A stretch of 18,641 nt of DNA, from positions 1 through 18,641 of the forward strand of contig NVRZ01000037.1 in assembly GCA_002401055.1 (NCBI GenBank), written 5' to 3'. Position numbers and translations under genes: made by a program. This DNA comes from Bacteroidota bacterium. Its GTDB lineage: Bacteria > Bacteroidota > Bacteroidia > NORP154. The number at the start of each line of letters is the position of its first letter. Within the stretch, counting starts at the first letter, position 1. The notes below the pieces were generated by a model. That model did not search any database and had not been told where the DNA came from. It saw only the letters and a program-made list of their open reading frames with translations. Of this stretch, positions 6,301-14,489 are shown one piece after another.

Positions 6301-7455
6301 CTATCGGAGCTTGGTTTTGAATATCAAAACAGGGCTCTTATCCTTTCCCGGTAAAATTGTTTCAAGCCAAACTTCTTTGTTACCATAGAAATTTAATTTC
6401 ATTAAGCCTTTTTGAGACGCGCCAAAATCAATTTTTTTGTTTCTTGCTAGATAGGTTGTTTTGCTACCAGACCCACTTACCAGGTGGTGCTGTCCATTCA
6501 GCTCTTTGTATTGCAAATTATGCTCATGACCAGCGGCATAAATTATGTTCTTTCTTCCTTTTAGAATCCCTTCAATGAGTGAGATATATTCTTTATAGGT
6601 TGAATTCGTAAGGTCCTGAATATTTCCAATAAAATGGCGGTACGCAGGATAAATGCTACCTATGATTGGAAATGGAATGAGTAAGGCCTTGTGTAGTGCG
6701 GTCATGGGAAATAAATGTTCTACAAAAGGATAACGCCCACCATGGTTTCCATTGCTGTATAGCGGGTGATGCGAAATAATCAGGATCATCTTATCTTGAT
6801 TGGCATCCAGTATGCCAGTAAACTTTTCTTTAAAACCTGTTTCGTTTTCAATGCAGCCAGATGAAGCACCGGTTGGTTTATCATCTCCGTAAAGCCACCA
6901 TTGTGCATCTAATGCAATTATGCAGATGTTCTCATCTACTTTTACCTCCTGAGGACCCGGACAGCCATTATCTGGCAAATAGCTATTTCCCTGACCCAAA
7001 TAAGCTTCTACATACCGTTCCTCTCTGCCAACTTGTTCTAGGCCTTCTTCGTCTCCTTTTGCCCAATCATGATTTCCAGGGACAAAATAAATACGTGCAC
7101 CAGATTCTTTAACAGCATCCAGCTGTGCATTGATTCTCAGTTCAGAATTCGGCCTCTCATGATCTGTTGAATCTGGTAAACCTTCGCTATAGATGTTATC
7201 ACCCAGAAAAACAACGCTTTTTTCGTTGTTCGTTTCCTTCAAAAGGTTCTGTAAAAGACCAAGAACGGAACTCGACTTACTCGGGTCTTCACCTACATCA
7301 CCCAGTAAATAAATTGTATGAATGGGGTCCTTGCTTGTTGGGTATTCTAGTGCTTCCCACCCAGAGTGTTCTGAGGCATAATAAGGTCGCGTGGAATAAC
7401 AAGCGGTAAGCAATACTGAAGCGGCAAATAGGACTGTATAGTAGTGAGTTTTCAT
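6301..7455 (-). CDS. Lipoprotein metallophosphoesterase (calcineurin-like)
   Basis: This 384-residue protein has a lipoprotein signal (hydrophobic segment then LLTAC, lipid-bearing Cys19). The calcineurin-like metal-site motifs occur in order: GDVG (52-55, in place of the usual GDxH), GDN (85-87), GNHDW (127-131), SHHP (228-231) and GHEHN (309-313). Together they define a binuclear metal phosphohydrolase of the purple acid phosphatase/MPPE superfamily. The substrate is unknown; its lipid anchor places it in the envelope. It is transcribed leftward and its stop is only 8 bases from the stop of the oxidase cluster's last gene. No clear intrinsic terminator was found in that gap. Its upstream region is shared, divergently, with the methionine synthase leader. 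No close match to the -7 consensus was found on the minus strand before the start. Confidence 0.9.
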   Translation of the reverse strand: MKTHYYTVLFAASVLLTACYSTRPYYASEHSGWEALEYPTSKDPIHTIYLLGDVGEDPSKSSSVLGLLQNLLKETNNEKSVVFLGDNIYSEGLPDSTDHERPNSELRINAQLDAVKESGARIYFVPGNHDWAKGDEEGLEQVGREERYVEAYLGQGNSYLPDNGCPGPQEVKVDENICIIALDAQWWLYGDDKPTGASSGCIENETGFKEKFTGILDANQDKMILIISHHPLYSNGNHGGRYPFVEHLFPMTALHKALLIPFPIIGSIYPAYRHFIGNIQDLTNSTYKEYISLIEGILKGRKNIIYAAGHEHNLQYKELNGQHHLVSGSGSKTTYLARNKKIDFGASQKGLMKLNFYGNKEVWLETILPGKDKSPVLIFKTKLR

Positions 7456-7498
7456 TTGAATAGATGGTAGGTAAAATTACAAACATCTGGAATGCCGG

Positions 7499-7595
7499 TA
7501 CGAAATACGAAAAAAAGCGAATTTACGAAAGGGCAATAGGATAAGCATTAGTGTTTAAGGAAGCTTTTCGTATTTCGCACCTTTCGCATTTCGTA
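7499..7595. repeat. Imperfect intergenic palindrome built of CGAAA-type units
   Basis: The left arm (7499-7534) and right arm (7563-7595) are near-complementary. Read in one orientation both begin TACGAAAT, then CGAAA, then GCGAA, then TACGAAA and end in GC, with about 26 of 33 positions alike and small length differences. The central loop is about 28 bases (7535-7562). Each arm is itself a run of short CGAAA units (TACGAAATACGAAA; GCGAATTTACGAAA). The element lies in the divergent spacer between the phosphoesterase and the methionine synthase leader, outside the riboswitch. It could be a REP-like or MITE-like dispersed repeat, a protein-binding site or a long hairpin. Copies elsewhere in the genome cannot be checked; none was seen in this window. 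Confidence 0.6.
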
Positions 7596-7636
7596 AGCCT
7601 ACCACTTCTGATCTAGTCTTATAAGTTGATTTCCTT

Positions 7637-7667
7637 TTTGCTTTTAGCTGATACTTCCATAACTTTG
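7637..7667 (+). promoter_or_regulatory. Near-consensus Bacteroidota promoter driving the riboswitch-metH transcript
   Basis: TTTG at 7637-7640 and TAACTTTG at 7660-7667 are separated by 19 bases. Both elements match the Bacteroidota consensus (TTTG near -33, TAnnTTTG near -7) exactly. Transcription would start near 7673, giving a leader of about 250 bases that contains the whole riboswitch and terminator. This is the best promoter match seen in the window. Confidence 0.7.
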
Positions 7668-7713
7668 TACCGTTAATCGTTCTTTAACAATAATAATTCC
7701 ATTTATATGGGAA

Positions 7714-7854
7714 GACTTATCAAGAAAGGTGGAGGGATTTAGCCCGTTGATACCTTGGCAACCGTCCAGAGTGTAGTTTGCTTGCAGACTAAGAGAAGGA
7801 AATGGTGCCAAATCTAATCCGACATTTGTTTTGTGCGAGAGGAATAGATGAGTC
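7714..7854 (+). ncRNA. SAM-I (S-box) riboswitch aptamer
   Basis: The RNA shows the S-box landmarks in order. P1 pairs GACTTATC (7714-7721) with GATGAGTC (7847-7854), all positions pairing with one G-T. The P2 and kink-turn block has GGTGGAGGGA (7728-7737) and GCCCGTTGAT, then GGCAACC (7757-7763). P3 includes the TAGTTT/AGACTA hairpin. The joining block has GGTGCCAAATCTAATCC (from 7804), and the P4 stem is closed by TCC/GGA, ending GGAATAGATGAG. These are the conserved SAM-binding and pseudoknot positions of the family. S-boxes bind S-adenosylmethionine and repress methionine or SAM synthesis genes; here the first gene downstream is methionine synthase. An intrinsic terminator follows at 7881-7915. 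Confidence 0.93.
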
Positions 7855-7893
7855 AGAGAAGATTAAGTAACCAAGTTTAGAATCTCTTCTGAT
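7852..7893 (+). promoter_or_regulatory. Predicted antiterminator pairing of the SAM riboswitch
   Basis: TCAGAGAAGATT (7853-7864) can pair with AATCTCTTCTGA (7881-7892) at 10 of 12 positions, with two central mismatches; a further G-T pair joins 7852 and 7893. The right strand is the left arm of the terminator, and the left strand shares its first three bases with the 3' strand of P1. The two folds are therefore mutually exclusive in the usual S-box manner: with SAM, P1 forms and the terminator folds; without SAM, the antiterminator forms and transcription continues. Confidence 0.6.
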
Positions 7894-7915
7894 AAGATAG
7901 AAGGGATTTTTTTTT
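7881..7915 (+). terminator. Intrinsic terminator of the SAM riboswitch expression platform
   Basis: A 10-bp stem (AATCTCTTCT at 7881-7890 with AGAAGGGATT at 7899-7908, fully paired with one G-T) encloses an 8-base loop and runs straight into a T-tract; nine T in a row end at 7915. The ATG of the first methionine synthase gene is only 8 bases further on. Termination here would stop transcription before any coding sequence, and the structure could also hide the ribosome binding region. Confidence 0.85.
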
Positions 7916-7923
7916 GCGTTGAA

Positions 7924-8931
7924 ATGGAGACTATAACAGACATATTAAAAACCAGAATACTCATTCTTGATGGTGCGATGGGAACAATGATCCAGCGGCA
8001 CAAATTGGAGGAAGAGGATTTTCGAGGAACGCACTTTAAGGATCATGAAAGTCCGCTAAAGGGTAACAATGACCTATTGTCAATTACCCAACCAGAGATT
8101 ATTAAAAGTATTCATCGAGAGTATTTCGAAGCCGGTGCTGACATTGTTGAAACAAACAGCTTTGGAGGTACACGGGCGGCACAGGCTGATTACCACTTGG
8201 AGGACCAAGCCTATAATATCAATTTACAAGCTGCTAAGATAGCGAGAGAAGTCGCCGACGAAATGACTGCAAAAGAGCCTGAAAAACCTCGTTTTGTGGC
8301 TGGATCTATGGGGCCGACAACAAAACTATCGTCTATGTCTCCTGATGTAAACGACCCGGGATATAGATCGATCACATTTGAAGAACTTGAGGAGAATTAT
8401 TATGAGCAGGCCCAAGGCTTACTGAAAGGTGGCTCGGATATGTTCTTAGTAGAGACGATCACGGATACGTTAAATGCCAAGGCAGCACTATTCGCTATAA
8501 ACAGACTTTGCGAAGAGGAAGGGGTGGAGGTGCCAATTATGATTTCGGGAACAATCACGGATGCCAGTGGAAGAATACTGTCGGGCCAGACCACACATGC
8601 CTTTTTAATATCAATTTCTCACATGCCTTTGCTAAGTGTAGGATTGAATTGCGCACTGGGAGCCAGGGAGCTTAGGCCATACCTTCAGGTATTGGCGAAG
8701 AAATCAAACTTTTTTGTGAGTGCACATCCAAATGCGGGTTTGCCAAATGAATTTGGTGAATATGATGAGTCTCCAGAGTTTATGGCGGAGCAAATCAAGG
8801 AGTTTCTTGATGAGGGATTAATAAACATTATCGGAGGCTGCTGTGGCACAACTCCAGAGCATATTAAGGCAATTGCCGAACTGGCAGCGAAATACAAGCC
8901 AAGAGCAATTGATCAGGAAGTGCCAGCGTAA
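7924..8931 (+). CDS. metH: Methionine synthase, homocysteine-binding half (split MetH, N-terminal module)
   Basis: This 335-residue protein is the homocysteine S-methyltransferase barrel of cobalamin-dependent methionine synthase. Visible features are [21 protein letters not shown] at the N-terminus, the ETNSFGGT strand, [11 protein letters not shown], and the zinc ligands Cys243 in GLNCALG and Cys306-Cys307 in [11 protein letters not shown] that activate the homocysteine thiol. It ends where the barrel ends in Escherichia coli MetH, so it is a complete module and not a truncation. The rest of the enzyme is encoded 40 bases downstream in another frame, with stops in between. The two together total 1241 residues, close to the 1227 of the fused E. 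coli enzyme. Expression is under the SAM riboswitch immediately upstream. The start codon lies 8 bases past the terminator's T-run and has no strong ribosome binding site. Confidence 0.95.
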   Translation: METITDILKTRILILDGAMGTMIQRHKLEEEDFRGTHFKDHESPLKGNNDLLSITQPEIIKSIHREYFEAGADIVETNSFGGTRAAQADYHLEDQAYNINLQAAKIAREVADEMTAKEPEKPRFVAGSMGPTTKLSSMSPDVNDPGYRSITFEELEENYYEQAQGLLKGGSDMFLVETITDTLNAKAALFAINRLCEEEGVEVPIMISGTITDASGRILSGQTTHAFLISISHMPLLSVGLNCALGARELRPYLQVLAKKSNFFVSAHPNAGLPNEFGEYDESPEFMAEQIKEFLDEGLINIIGGCCGTTPEHIKAIAELAAKYKPRAIDQEVPA

Positions 8932-8971
8932 TATTCAAGGATAATCCAGGATTAGGAAAGGAATTACAGAA

Positions 8972-11692
8972 ATGAGTTTACATCCAGATTATAGCGGAAA
9001 GTATGAGTATAAATGGAAGAATCTTCCATTTATGCAGCTTAGTGGGCTCGAGCCTCTTGTGGTAACTCCTGAGATGAATTTTATCAATATTGGTGAGCGA
9101 ACCAACGTGACGGGATCAAGAAAGTTTCTTAGGCTGATTAAAGAAGAGAGCTACGAGGAAGCCCTTTCTGTAGCGGCTAACCAAGTTGAAGGTGGTGCTC
9201 AAATCATAGACATTAATATGGACGAGGGAATGTTAGATGGCGTTTATGCCATGCGTACATTCCTGAATTTAATCGCAGCTGAACCCGAAATCTGCAAGGT
9301 TCCTATAATGATTGATTCGTCAAAGTGGGACATCATTGAAGCTGGTTTAAAATGCGTTCAGGGCAAATGCATTGTAAACTCCATAAGTTTAAAAGCAGGA
9401 GAAGAAGAATTTCGACGTCAGGCCATGCTTATCAGGAGTTACGGGGCAGCAACAATTGTAATGGCGTTTGATGAAGATGGTCAGGCAGATAGTTATGAAA
9501 GAAGAATAGAAATATGTGAGCGCTCCTACAAGTTTCTTGTTGATGAGGTAAAGTTTGCGCCTCAGGATATTATTTTTGACCCAAATATATTTCCGGTAGC
9601 AACGGGCATGGAGGAGCACAACAACAATGCCATGGACTTTTTCCTTGCTACCAGATGGATTCGCGAGAATCTTCCAGGTGCTCATGTAAGCGGAGGGGTG
9701 AGTAATGTTTCCTTTTCATTTCGTGGAAATAATGTGGTACGAGAGGCAATGCACTCTGCATTTCTGTATCACGCGATCAACGAAGGAATGGACATGGGTA
9801 TCGTGAATCCGGCTATGCTTGAAGTATACGACAACATCCCAAAAGATTTATTGGACCACGTTGAAGATGTGCTCTTGAATAGACGAGAGGACTCGACTGA
9901 AAGACTCTTGGAATTTGCCGAATCGGTAGTTAGCACTGGTGAAAAGGTCGAGAAAGATGAGTCTTGGAGGAAAGAAAGTGTAAATAAAAGGCTTTCCTAC
10001 GCACTTATTAAGGGGATTACCGAATACATAGAAGCCGACACAGAGGAGGCACGGAAACAATTCGACAAGACGCTGGAGGTAATTGAAGGTCCACTGATGG
10101 ATGGGATGAATGTCGTTGGAGATCTATTTGGTGCAGGCAAGATGTTTTTACCCCAGGTGGTTAAAAGCGCACGGGTTATGAAAAAATCGGTAGCATATCT
10201 TCTGCCATATCTGGAGGCCGAGAAGGCAGAAGGAGCCACCAATGGGAGAATCCTGATGGCTACGGTAAAGGGAGACGTACATGACATCGGAAAGAATATT
10301 GTCGGCGTGGTATTGGGGTGCAATAATTACGACATCATTGACATTGGCGTGATGGTGCCGAGTCAGAAGATTTTGGAGGAAGCTGAAAAGCACAACGTTG
10401 ACATAATTGGGCTGAGCGGACTCATCACTCCTTCACTGGATGAAATGGTAGACGTTGCCAAGGAGATGGAACGCAAGAAACTGAACATTCCACTGCTTAT
10501 TGGTGGCGCAACTACTTCGAGAATTCATACTGCTGTCAAGGTTGAACCCAATTACTCTGGTCCAACCATCCATGTATTGGATGCCTCAAGAGCTGTTCCA
10601 GTTGTTGGAAAATTACTGAGTGAAGACGCAAAAGCCGGTTTCGTGAATGAAATTGCAGCTGAATACAAGGAGTTGAGGGAGCACCATGAGGCAAAGAAAT
10701 CCTCGAAAACATATATTTCAATTGAAGCTGCCAGAGAAAATCAGTTTAAGATTGACTGGGACAATTTTGAAACGGAAATGCCCGTAGAATTGGGGATAAA
10801 AGAGTTTAAGGATTATCCCCTCGAGGAAATTAGGGAATACATAGACTGGACACCATTTTTTACCACTTGGGAAATGGCGGGCAAGTACCCGGCAATTTTA
10901 AAGGATGGAGTGGTAGGAGTGGAGGCCACCAAGCTTTTTGATGAGGCTCACGCCCTGCTCGACCAAGTAATAGAAAACAAATGGCTAACGGCAAATGCAG
11001 TTTATGGAGTGTGGGAGGCGAACTCTATAGATGATGACATTGAAGTTTATTCCCCTGAAGATTCTTCAAAATTAATTACAACCTTTCACACCTTAAGGCA
11101 ACAGTTAAAAAAGGCAGCCGGCCAACCGAACATTGCTTTGTCAGATTTCATAGCGCCCAAAGAAGGTGGCAAAAAGGATTACATAGGTGGCTTTACCGTT
11201 ACCACGGGTATCGGAATTGAAGAACATGTGAAGCGCTTTGAAGACGACAACGATGTTTATAACAGCATCATGTTGAAAGCACTTGCCGATAGGTTAGCCG
11301 AGGCATTTGCAGAGCTAATGCATAAAAAATTTAGAACAGAATTTTGGGGATACGCCAAGGATGAACCACTCAGCAATGATGAATTGATAAAGGAAAAGTA
11401 CAGAGGTATTAGACCTGCACCGGGGTACCCTGCTTGTCCTGATCACACGGAAAAGCGGATTCTATTCGATTTGCTCAATGCAGAGGAAGCAACGGGGGTA
11501 ACGTTGACAGAGAGCTACGCCATGTACCCTGCCGCTTCCGTGAGTGGGATGTATTATGGTAACCCAGATTCAAAATACTTTGGCCTCGGGAAAATCAGCA
11601 AGGACCAGCTTGAAGATTATGCCAATCGTAAGGATATGGGTCTCGAAGAAATGGAGAAATGGTTGTCGCCGAATTTAAATTATGGCAACTAA
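8972..11692 (+). CDS. metH: Methionine synthase, folate/cobalamin/reactivation half (split MetH, C-terminal module)
   Basis: This 906-residue protein carries the remaining MetH domains in order. The methyltetrahydrofolate (pterin-binding) barrel is at about 30-300 ([49 protein letters not shown]). The cobalamin cap helices are at about 335-415, and the B12 Rossmann domain at about 425-560 has DVHDIG with the cobalt-ligating His437 and [13 protein letters not shown]. The SAM-binding reactivation domain is at about 580-900, with [18 protein letters not shown] (811-828) and [15 protein letters not shown]. It transfers the methyl group from methyltetrahydrofolate via methylcobalamin to homocysteine held by the partner module. 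A strong ribosome binding site (AGGAAAGGA, about 8954-8962) precedes the ATG. No metF gene follows. The split form is known in Bacteroidota. Confidence 0.96.
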   Translation: MSLHPDYSGKYEYKWKNLPFMQLSGLEPLVVTPEMNFINIGERTNVTGSRKFLRLIKEESYEEALSVAANQVEGGAQIIDINMDEGMLDGVYAMRTFLNLIAAEPEICKVPIMIDSSKWDIIEAGLKCVQGKCIVNSISLKAGEEEFRRQAMLIRSYGAATIVMAFDEDGQADSYERRIEICERSYKFLVDEVKFAPQDIIFDPNIFPVATGMEEHNNNAMDFFLATRWIRENLPGAHVSGGVSNVSFSFRGNNVVREAMHSAFLYHAINEGMDMGIVNPAMLEVYDNIPKDLLDHVEDVLLNRREDSTERLLEFAESVVSTGEKVEKDESWRKESVNKRLSYALIKGITEYIEADTEEARKQFDKTLEVIEGPLMDGMNVVGDLFGAGKMFLPQVVKSARVMKKSVAYLLPYLEAEKAEGATNGRILMATVKGDVHDIGKNIVGVVLGCNNYDIIDIGVMVPSQKILEEAEKHNVDIIGLSGLITPSLDEMVDVAKEMERKKLNIPLLIGGATTSRIHTAVKVEPNYSGPTIHVLDASRAVPVVGKLLSEDAKAGFVNEIAAEYKELREHHEAKKSSKTYISIEAARENQFKIDWDNFETEMPVELGIKEFKDYPLEEIREYIDWTPFFTTWEMAGKYPAILKDGVVGVEATKLFDEAHALLDQVIENKWLTANAVYGVWEANSIDDDIEVYSPEDSSKLITTFHTLRQQLKKAAGQPNIALSDFIAPKEGGKKDYIGGFTVTTGIGIEEHVKRFEDDNDVYNSIMLKALADRLAEAFAELMHKKFRTEFWGYAKDEPLSNDELIKEKYRGIRPAPGYPACPDHTEKRILFDLLNAEEATGVTLTESYAMYPAASVSGMYYGNPDSKYFGLGKISKDQLEDYANRKDMGLEEMEKWLSPNLNYGN

Positions 11693-11725
11693 TCGAGGCT
11701 AAGCCGTTCTTTATTCTGCTCTCAT

Positions 11726-11784
11726 CTTGCTTTTTGAGATACAACTTGATAAATCAATTATACGAGCCAGATCAGAAAAGCAAG
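11726..11784. repeat. Inverted repeat between metH and the OmpA-family gene
   Basis: CTTGCTTTTTGA (11726-11737) pairs with TCAGAAAAGCAAG (11772-11784), about 12 pairs with one bulge, around a 34-base loop. It lies 33 bases after the metH stop. There is no T-run after the right arm, so it is not a standard rightward terminator, but it is the only stem found between these two units and may mark the transcript end. Confidence 0.35.
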
Positions 11785-11796
11785 GACAAAATTTCT

Positions 11797-11804
11797 TAGA
11801 TTTG
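11797..11804 (+). promoter_or_regulatory. Candidate -7 element for the OmpA-tolC-hlyD operon
   Basis: TAGATTTG matches the Bacteroidota -7 consensus TAnnTTTG exactly and sits 17 bases before the ATG at 11822. No TTG or TTTG is present at the expected distance upstream (near 11774), so it is a half-site only. The leader would be about 12 bases. Confidence 0.35.
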
Positions 11805-11821
11805 ATTCTTTACTGCCCTAG

Positions 11822-13048
11822 ATGAATAAGCATCTCCTCACATTAGTAATCACGTTCTGCTGTTGCACCGTCAGTTTTTCTCAGAAGATGTACTTTCCAC
11901 AGGAGAAAAACGCTGACTGCACAGGTGCAATAGTGATGACTGACTCTATGTTCGGCCCTACCGTTCCTCCAGAGGGCCATGGCCAGAGCCTTGAGATACA
12001 GAAAAATCAAATGAAGGACATGTTCTTGTTCGAAAGGGAGCACAATACCCTGTGGTACACTTTTGAGGCAATTTATTCAACAGAACTCTCTTTAGACATT
12101 ATCGCCATGGATTCAATTGATGATTTTGACTTTTTGCTATTTAAGCACGATGGGTCAGAGGATTTCTGTGACAAGATTAGAAGGCGTGAAATAAGACCCG
12201 CAAGGACGAACATGGCCAAAAACCGTGCTGACCATAGAGGGGTAACAGGGCTTGCCAGGGAAGCTGAAAGAGAATATGTTCAATCAGGACCCGGAGATCC
12301 TTTTAGTAAATCAATTTATGTGCAAAAAGGAGAAAAATTCTATTTGGTGGTAGACAATTATTCTAAAGAGGGAAAGGGGCATAAGTTGCATATGCACTAT
12401 GCTGGATACCCAAAACCAAAAGTAACTTTAAAATTTTCTGCTGTTGATAAAACATCAAGGAAACCTGTTGTGGCTGACGTCGAAGTTTTAATTATTAGCG
12501 ACGATAAAAATCAAAAGGACGAGGTACTGCATTCCTTATCAGATAGCGCAAAGTATAAGATTAAGTTGGAAGCCGGAACGAGTTATGAGATAAACTGCAA
12601 TGCGAAAGGCTACTTTTTCTTTTCCAGACACTTAAATGGAAATAAAGTAAAAAATAGTTTGAAGATGGTCGCCAAGCTTACCAAAGTTGTGGTTGGCGAA
12701 AAACTGACACTCCAAAACATAAATTTTAAAGAGAATAGCTCTAAGCTTCTCAATTCTTCGATGGCTTCTCTTGATAATTTAGTGAGCTTCATGCATCACA
12801 ATAAAACCGTTACAATTGAAGTTCAGGGCCATGTAAATGCTCCGAACATGAAGAATAGCAAAGAGGTAAAGGAAGTTTCGGAATCGAGAGCAAAATCAGT
12901 TTATCTCTATCTGATCAAAAATAATGTCAAGGCAGCCAGGCTCGTTTTTAAAGGATATGGCAACAAAGAAATGATCCATCCTCAGCCAGCCAATGAAATT
13001 CAAGAATTGGCAAACCGCAGAGTTGATATTTTAATCACAGGACTTTAA
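11822..13048 (+). CDS. OmpA-family envelope protein with N-terminal PPC-like domain
   Basis: This 408-residue protein begins with a signal peptide (about 1-20, ending VSFSQ). Residues about 30-195 form a beta-rich domain resembling the pre-peptidase C-terminal type jelly roll found ahead of OmpA domains in Bacteroidota (NTLWYTFEA, LDIIAMDSIDDFDFLLFKHDG, RTNMAKN, FYLVVDNYSKEGKGH). A short beta linker (about 197-290) follows, then an OmpA-like peptidoglycan-associated domain (about 295-408: ISxNINFKENS-like strand, ESRAKSVYLYL, GYGNKEMIHP, ANRRVDILI). The peptidoglycan-contacting Asp of the usual GHTD motif is Asn339 (GHVNAP), while the paired Arg356 is kept. It probably links the outer membrane to the cell wall. 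TolC starts 3 bases after the stop, so the two are co-transcribed and perhaps functionally coupled. Confidence 0.85.
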   Translation: MNKHLLTLVITFCCCTVSFSQKMYFPQEKNADCTGAIVMTDSMFGPTVPPEGHGQSLEIQKNQMKDMFLFEREHNTLWYTFEAIYSTELSLDIIAMDSIDDFDFLLFKHDGSEDFCDKIRRREIRPARTNMAKNRADHRGVTGLAREAEREYVQSGPGDPFSKSIYVQKGEKFYLVVDNYSKEGKGHKLHMHYAGYPKPKVTLKFSAVDKTSRKPVVADVEVLIISDDKNQKDEVLHSLSDSAKYKIKLEAGTSYEINCNAKGYFFFSRHLNGNKVKNSLKMVAKLTKVVVGEKLTLQNINFKENSSKLLNSSMASLDNLVSFMHHNKTVTIEVQGHVNAPNMKNSKEVKEVSESRAKSVYLYLIKNNVKAARLVFKGYGNKEMIHPQPANEIQELANRRVDILITGL

Positions 13049-13051
13049 AAG

Positions 13052-14470
13052 ATGAGACGCCTTATCATAGCCATGCTCATTTTACTGATTTGCTGGGTTG
13101 GAACGTCCACTGCTCAGGAAAGTGGAAACTGGTCCTTGCAAAAGTGTATTGAGCATGCCAAGACCAACAATATTCAAATCAAGCAAAGTAAGCTGGGCAT
13201 CGATTTGGCCCGCGAAAATTTGCGACAAAGCAAGGCAAATACCCTCCCAAGCATCAATGCGAGGATGGGCCATAACTACAACTTTGGCCGGACTGTTGAC
13301 CCATTTACGAATTCATTCGTTACTGAACGACTTCAATCAAGCAACTTTAGCCTTAACGGAAGCGTAATGCTGTTTGAAGGGTTTAAAGCCATCAATACCA
13401 TTAAGAGAAACAAGTATAATCTGGAGGCGAGCAGCTATGATCTGGCGAAAACCGTAAATGATGTGAGCTTAATGGTGTCGGCTGGATATTTGCAAATACT
13501 ATTTAATCAGGAAATCGCTGAAATTGCGCAGAGCCAGGTGAAGATTACTGAGGAGCAGACGAATAGAACAAGAAAGCTGGTAGAGGCAGGAAACTTGGCA
13601 AAAGGAAGCTTGCTTGATATTCAAGCCCAATTAGCGCTGGATGAATTGAACTTGGTTAAGGCTAGCAATCAATTAGAGTTGGCTTATATGAACCTGCAGC
13701 AGCTCTTATACTTGGATGTATCAAAGGACTTTGATATTGTTAAACCTCTTGTTAACATACCGGATAATTTGGAAGTTTTAAATACGGTAAATCAGGTTTA
13801 TGAAACAGCCCTAACGGTTCAACCACAGATACTTGGTGCTGATTTGAAGGCGCAAGGTTTGGGAAAGGATATTGCAATCGCCAGAAGCGGGTTGTACCCA
13901 GCTCTATCTGTTGGGGGTAGTTATGGAACTGGATATTCAGATGGCCGAAAATCTATCACGAACGCCACACCGACTTTTGACACTTTGTATACCATTGCAG
14001 GTGATGGCGTGATATTCCCAGGCTTTGACTACACCTATGAAACTACACCATTTTCAGATCAAATAAAGGATAATCTTAATCAGACTCTCGGGTTCTATTT
14101 AACCATTCCTATATTCAATGGCTTTCAAACTAAGGCGGCAATTGCCAGAGCGAAAATAGCTTTTGAGAATCAGCAATACAATGTTCAGCTGGAACGACTT
14201 CAACTAAAAGAGGATATTCAAAAGGCATTTTTCGATGCCCAAGCCTCATTAAAGAAATTCAGAGCGTCTAAAATTTCGGTCAGTTCCTTGCAGGAGGCAT
14301 TTAACTATTCTAAGCAACGACTTGATGCAGGTATGGAGACTGTGGTTGAGTTCAATGACTCAAAAAACAAATTGGCAAAATCGAAATCAGAGCTGGTTCA
14401 GTCCAAGTATGATTTCATCTATAAAACAAAGATTTTAGAATTTTACCAGGGTAAATCACTGGCATTTTAA
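13052..14470 (+). CDS. TolC-family outer-membrane efflux channel
   Basis: This 472-residue protein has a signal peptide (about 1-21, ending STAQ) and the two TolC repeats of long amphipathic helices separated by beta strands. Family features include WSLQKCIEHAKTNNIQIKQ near the N-terminus, the Bacteroidota-typical NFGRTVDPFTNSF segment, LVEAGNLAKGSLLDIQAQLALDELNL, the strand and loop region with SVGGSYGTGYSDG, and FYLTIPIFNGFQTKAAIARAKI in the second half. TolC proteins form trimeric channels through the outer membrane for tripartite pumps or type I secretion. The next gene, 19 bases on, encodes the matching periplasmic adaptor. No inner-membrane pump gene is in the window, so the substrate and energy source are unknown. 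Confidence 0.92.
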   Translation: MRRLIIAMLILLICWVGTSTAQESGNWSLQKCIEHAKTNNIQIKQSKLGIDLARENLRQSKANTLPSINARMGHNYNFGRTVDPFTNSFVTERLQSSNFSLNGSVMLFEGFKAINTIKRNKYNLEASSYDLAKTVNDVSLMVSAGYLQILFNQEIAEIAQSQVKITEEQTNRTRKLVEAGNLAKGSLLDIQAQLALDELNLVKASNQLELAYMNLQQLLYLDVSKDFDIVKPLVNIPDNLEVLNTVNQVYETALTVQPQILGADLKAQGLGKDIAIARSGLYPALSVGGSYGTGYSDGRKSITNATPTFDTLYTIAGDGVIFPGFDYTYETTPFSDQIKDNLNQTLGFYLTIPIFNGFQTKAAIARAKIAFENQQYNVQLERLQLKEDIQKAFFDAQASLKKFRASKISVSSLQEAFNYSKQRLDAGMETVVEFNDSKNKLAKSKSELVQSKYDFIYKTKILEFYQGKSLAF

Positions 14471-14489
14471 AGAACTTAAAGAGTAATAA

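Noticed and set aside
6285..6310. Bidirectional terminator between the CxxC gene and the phosphoesterase
   Set aside because: Only a five-base palindrome (AAGCT-A-AGCTT) with no usable loop and no T-run is present.
8925..8975. Programmed frameshift joining the two methionine synthase genes
   Set aside because: The second frame has a stop at 8942-8944 and a clear ribosome binding site before its ATG; there is no overlap or slippery sequence.
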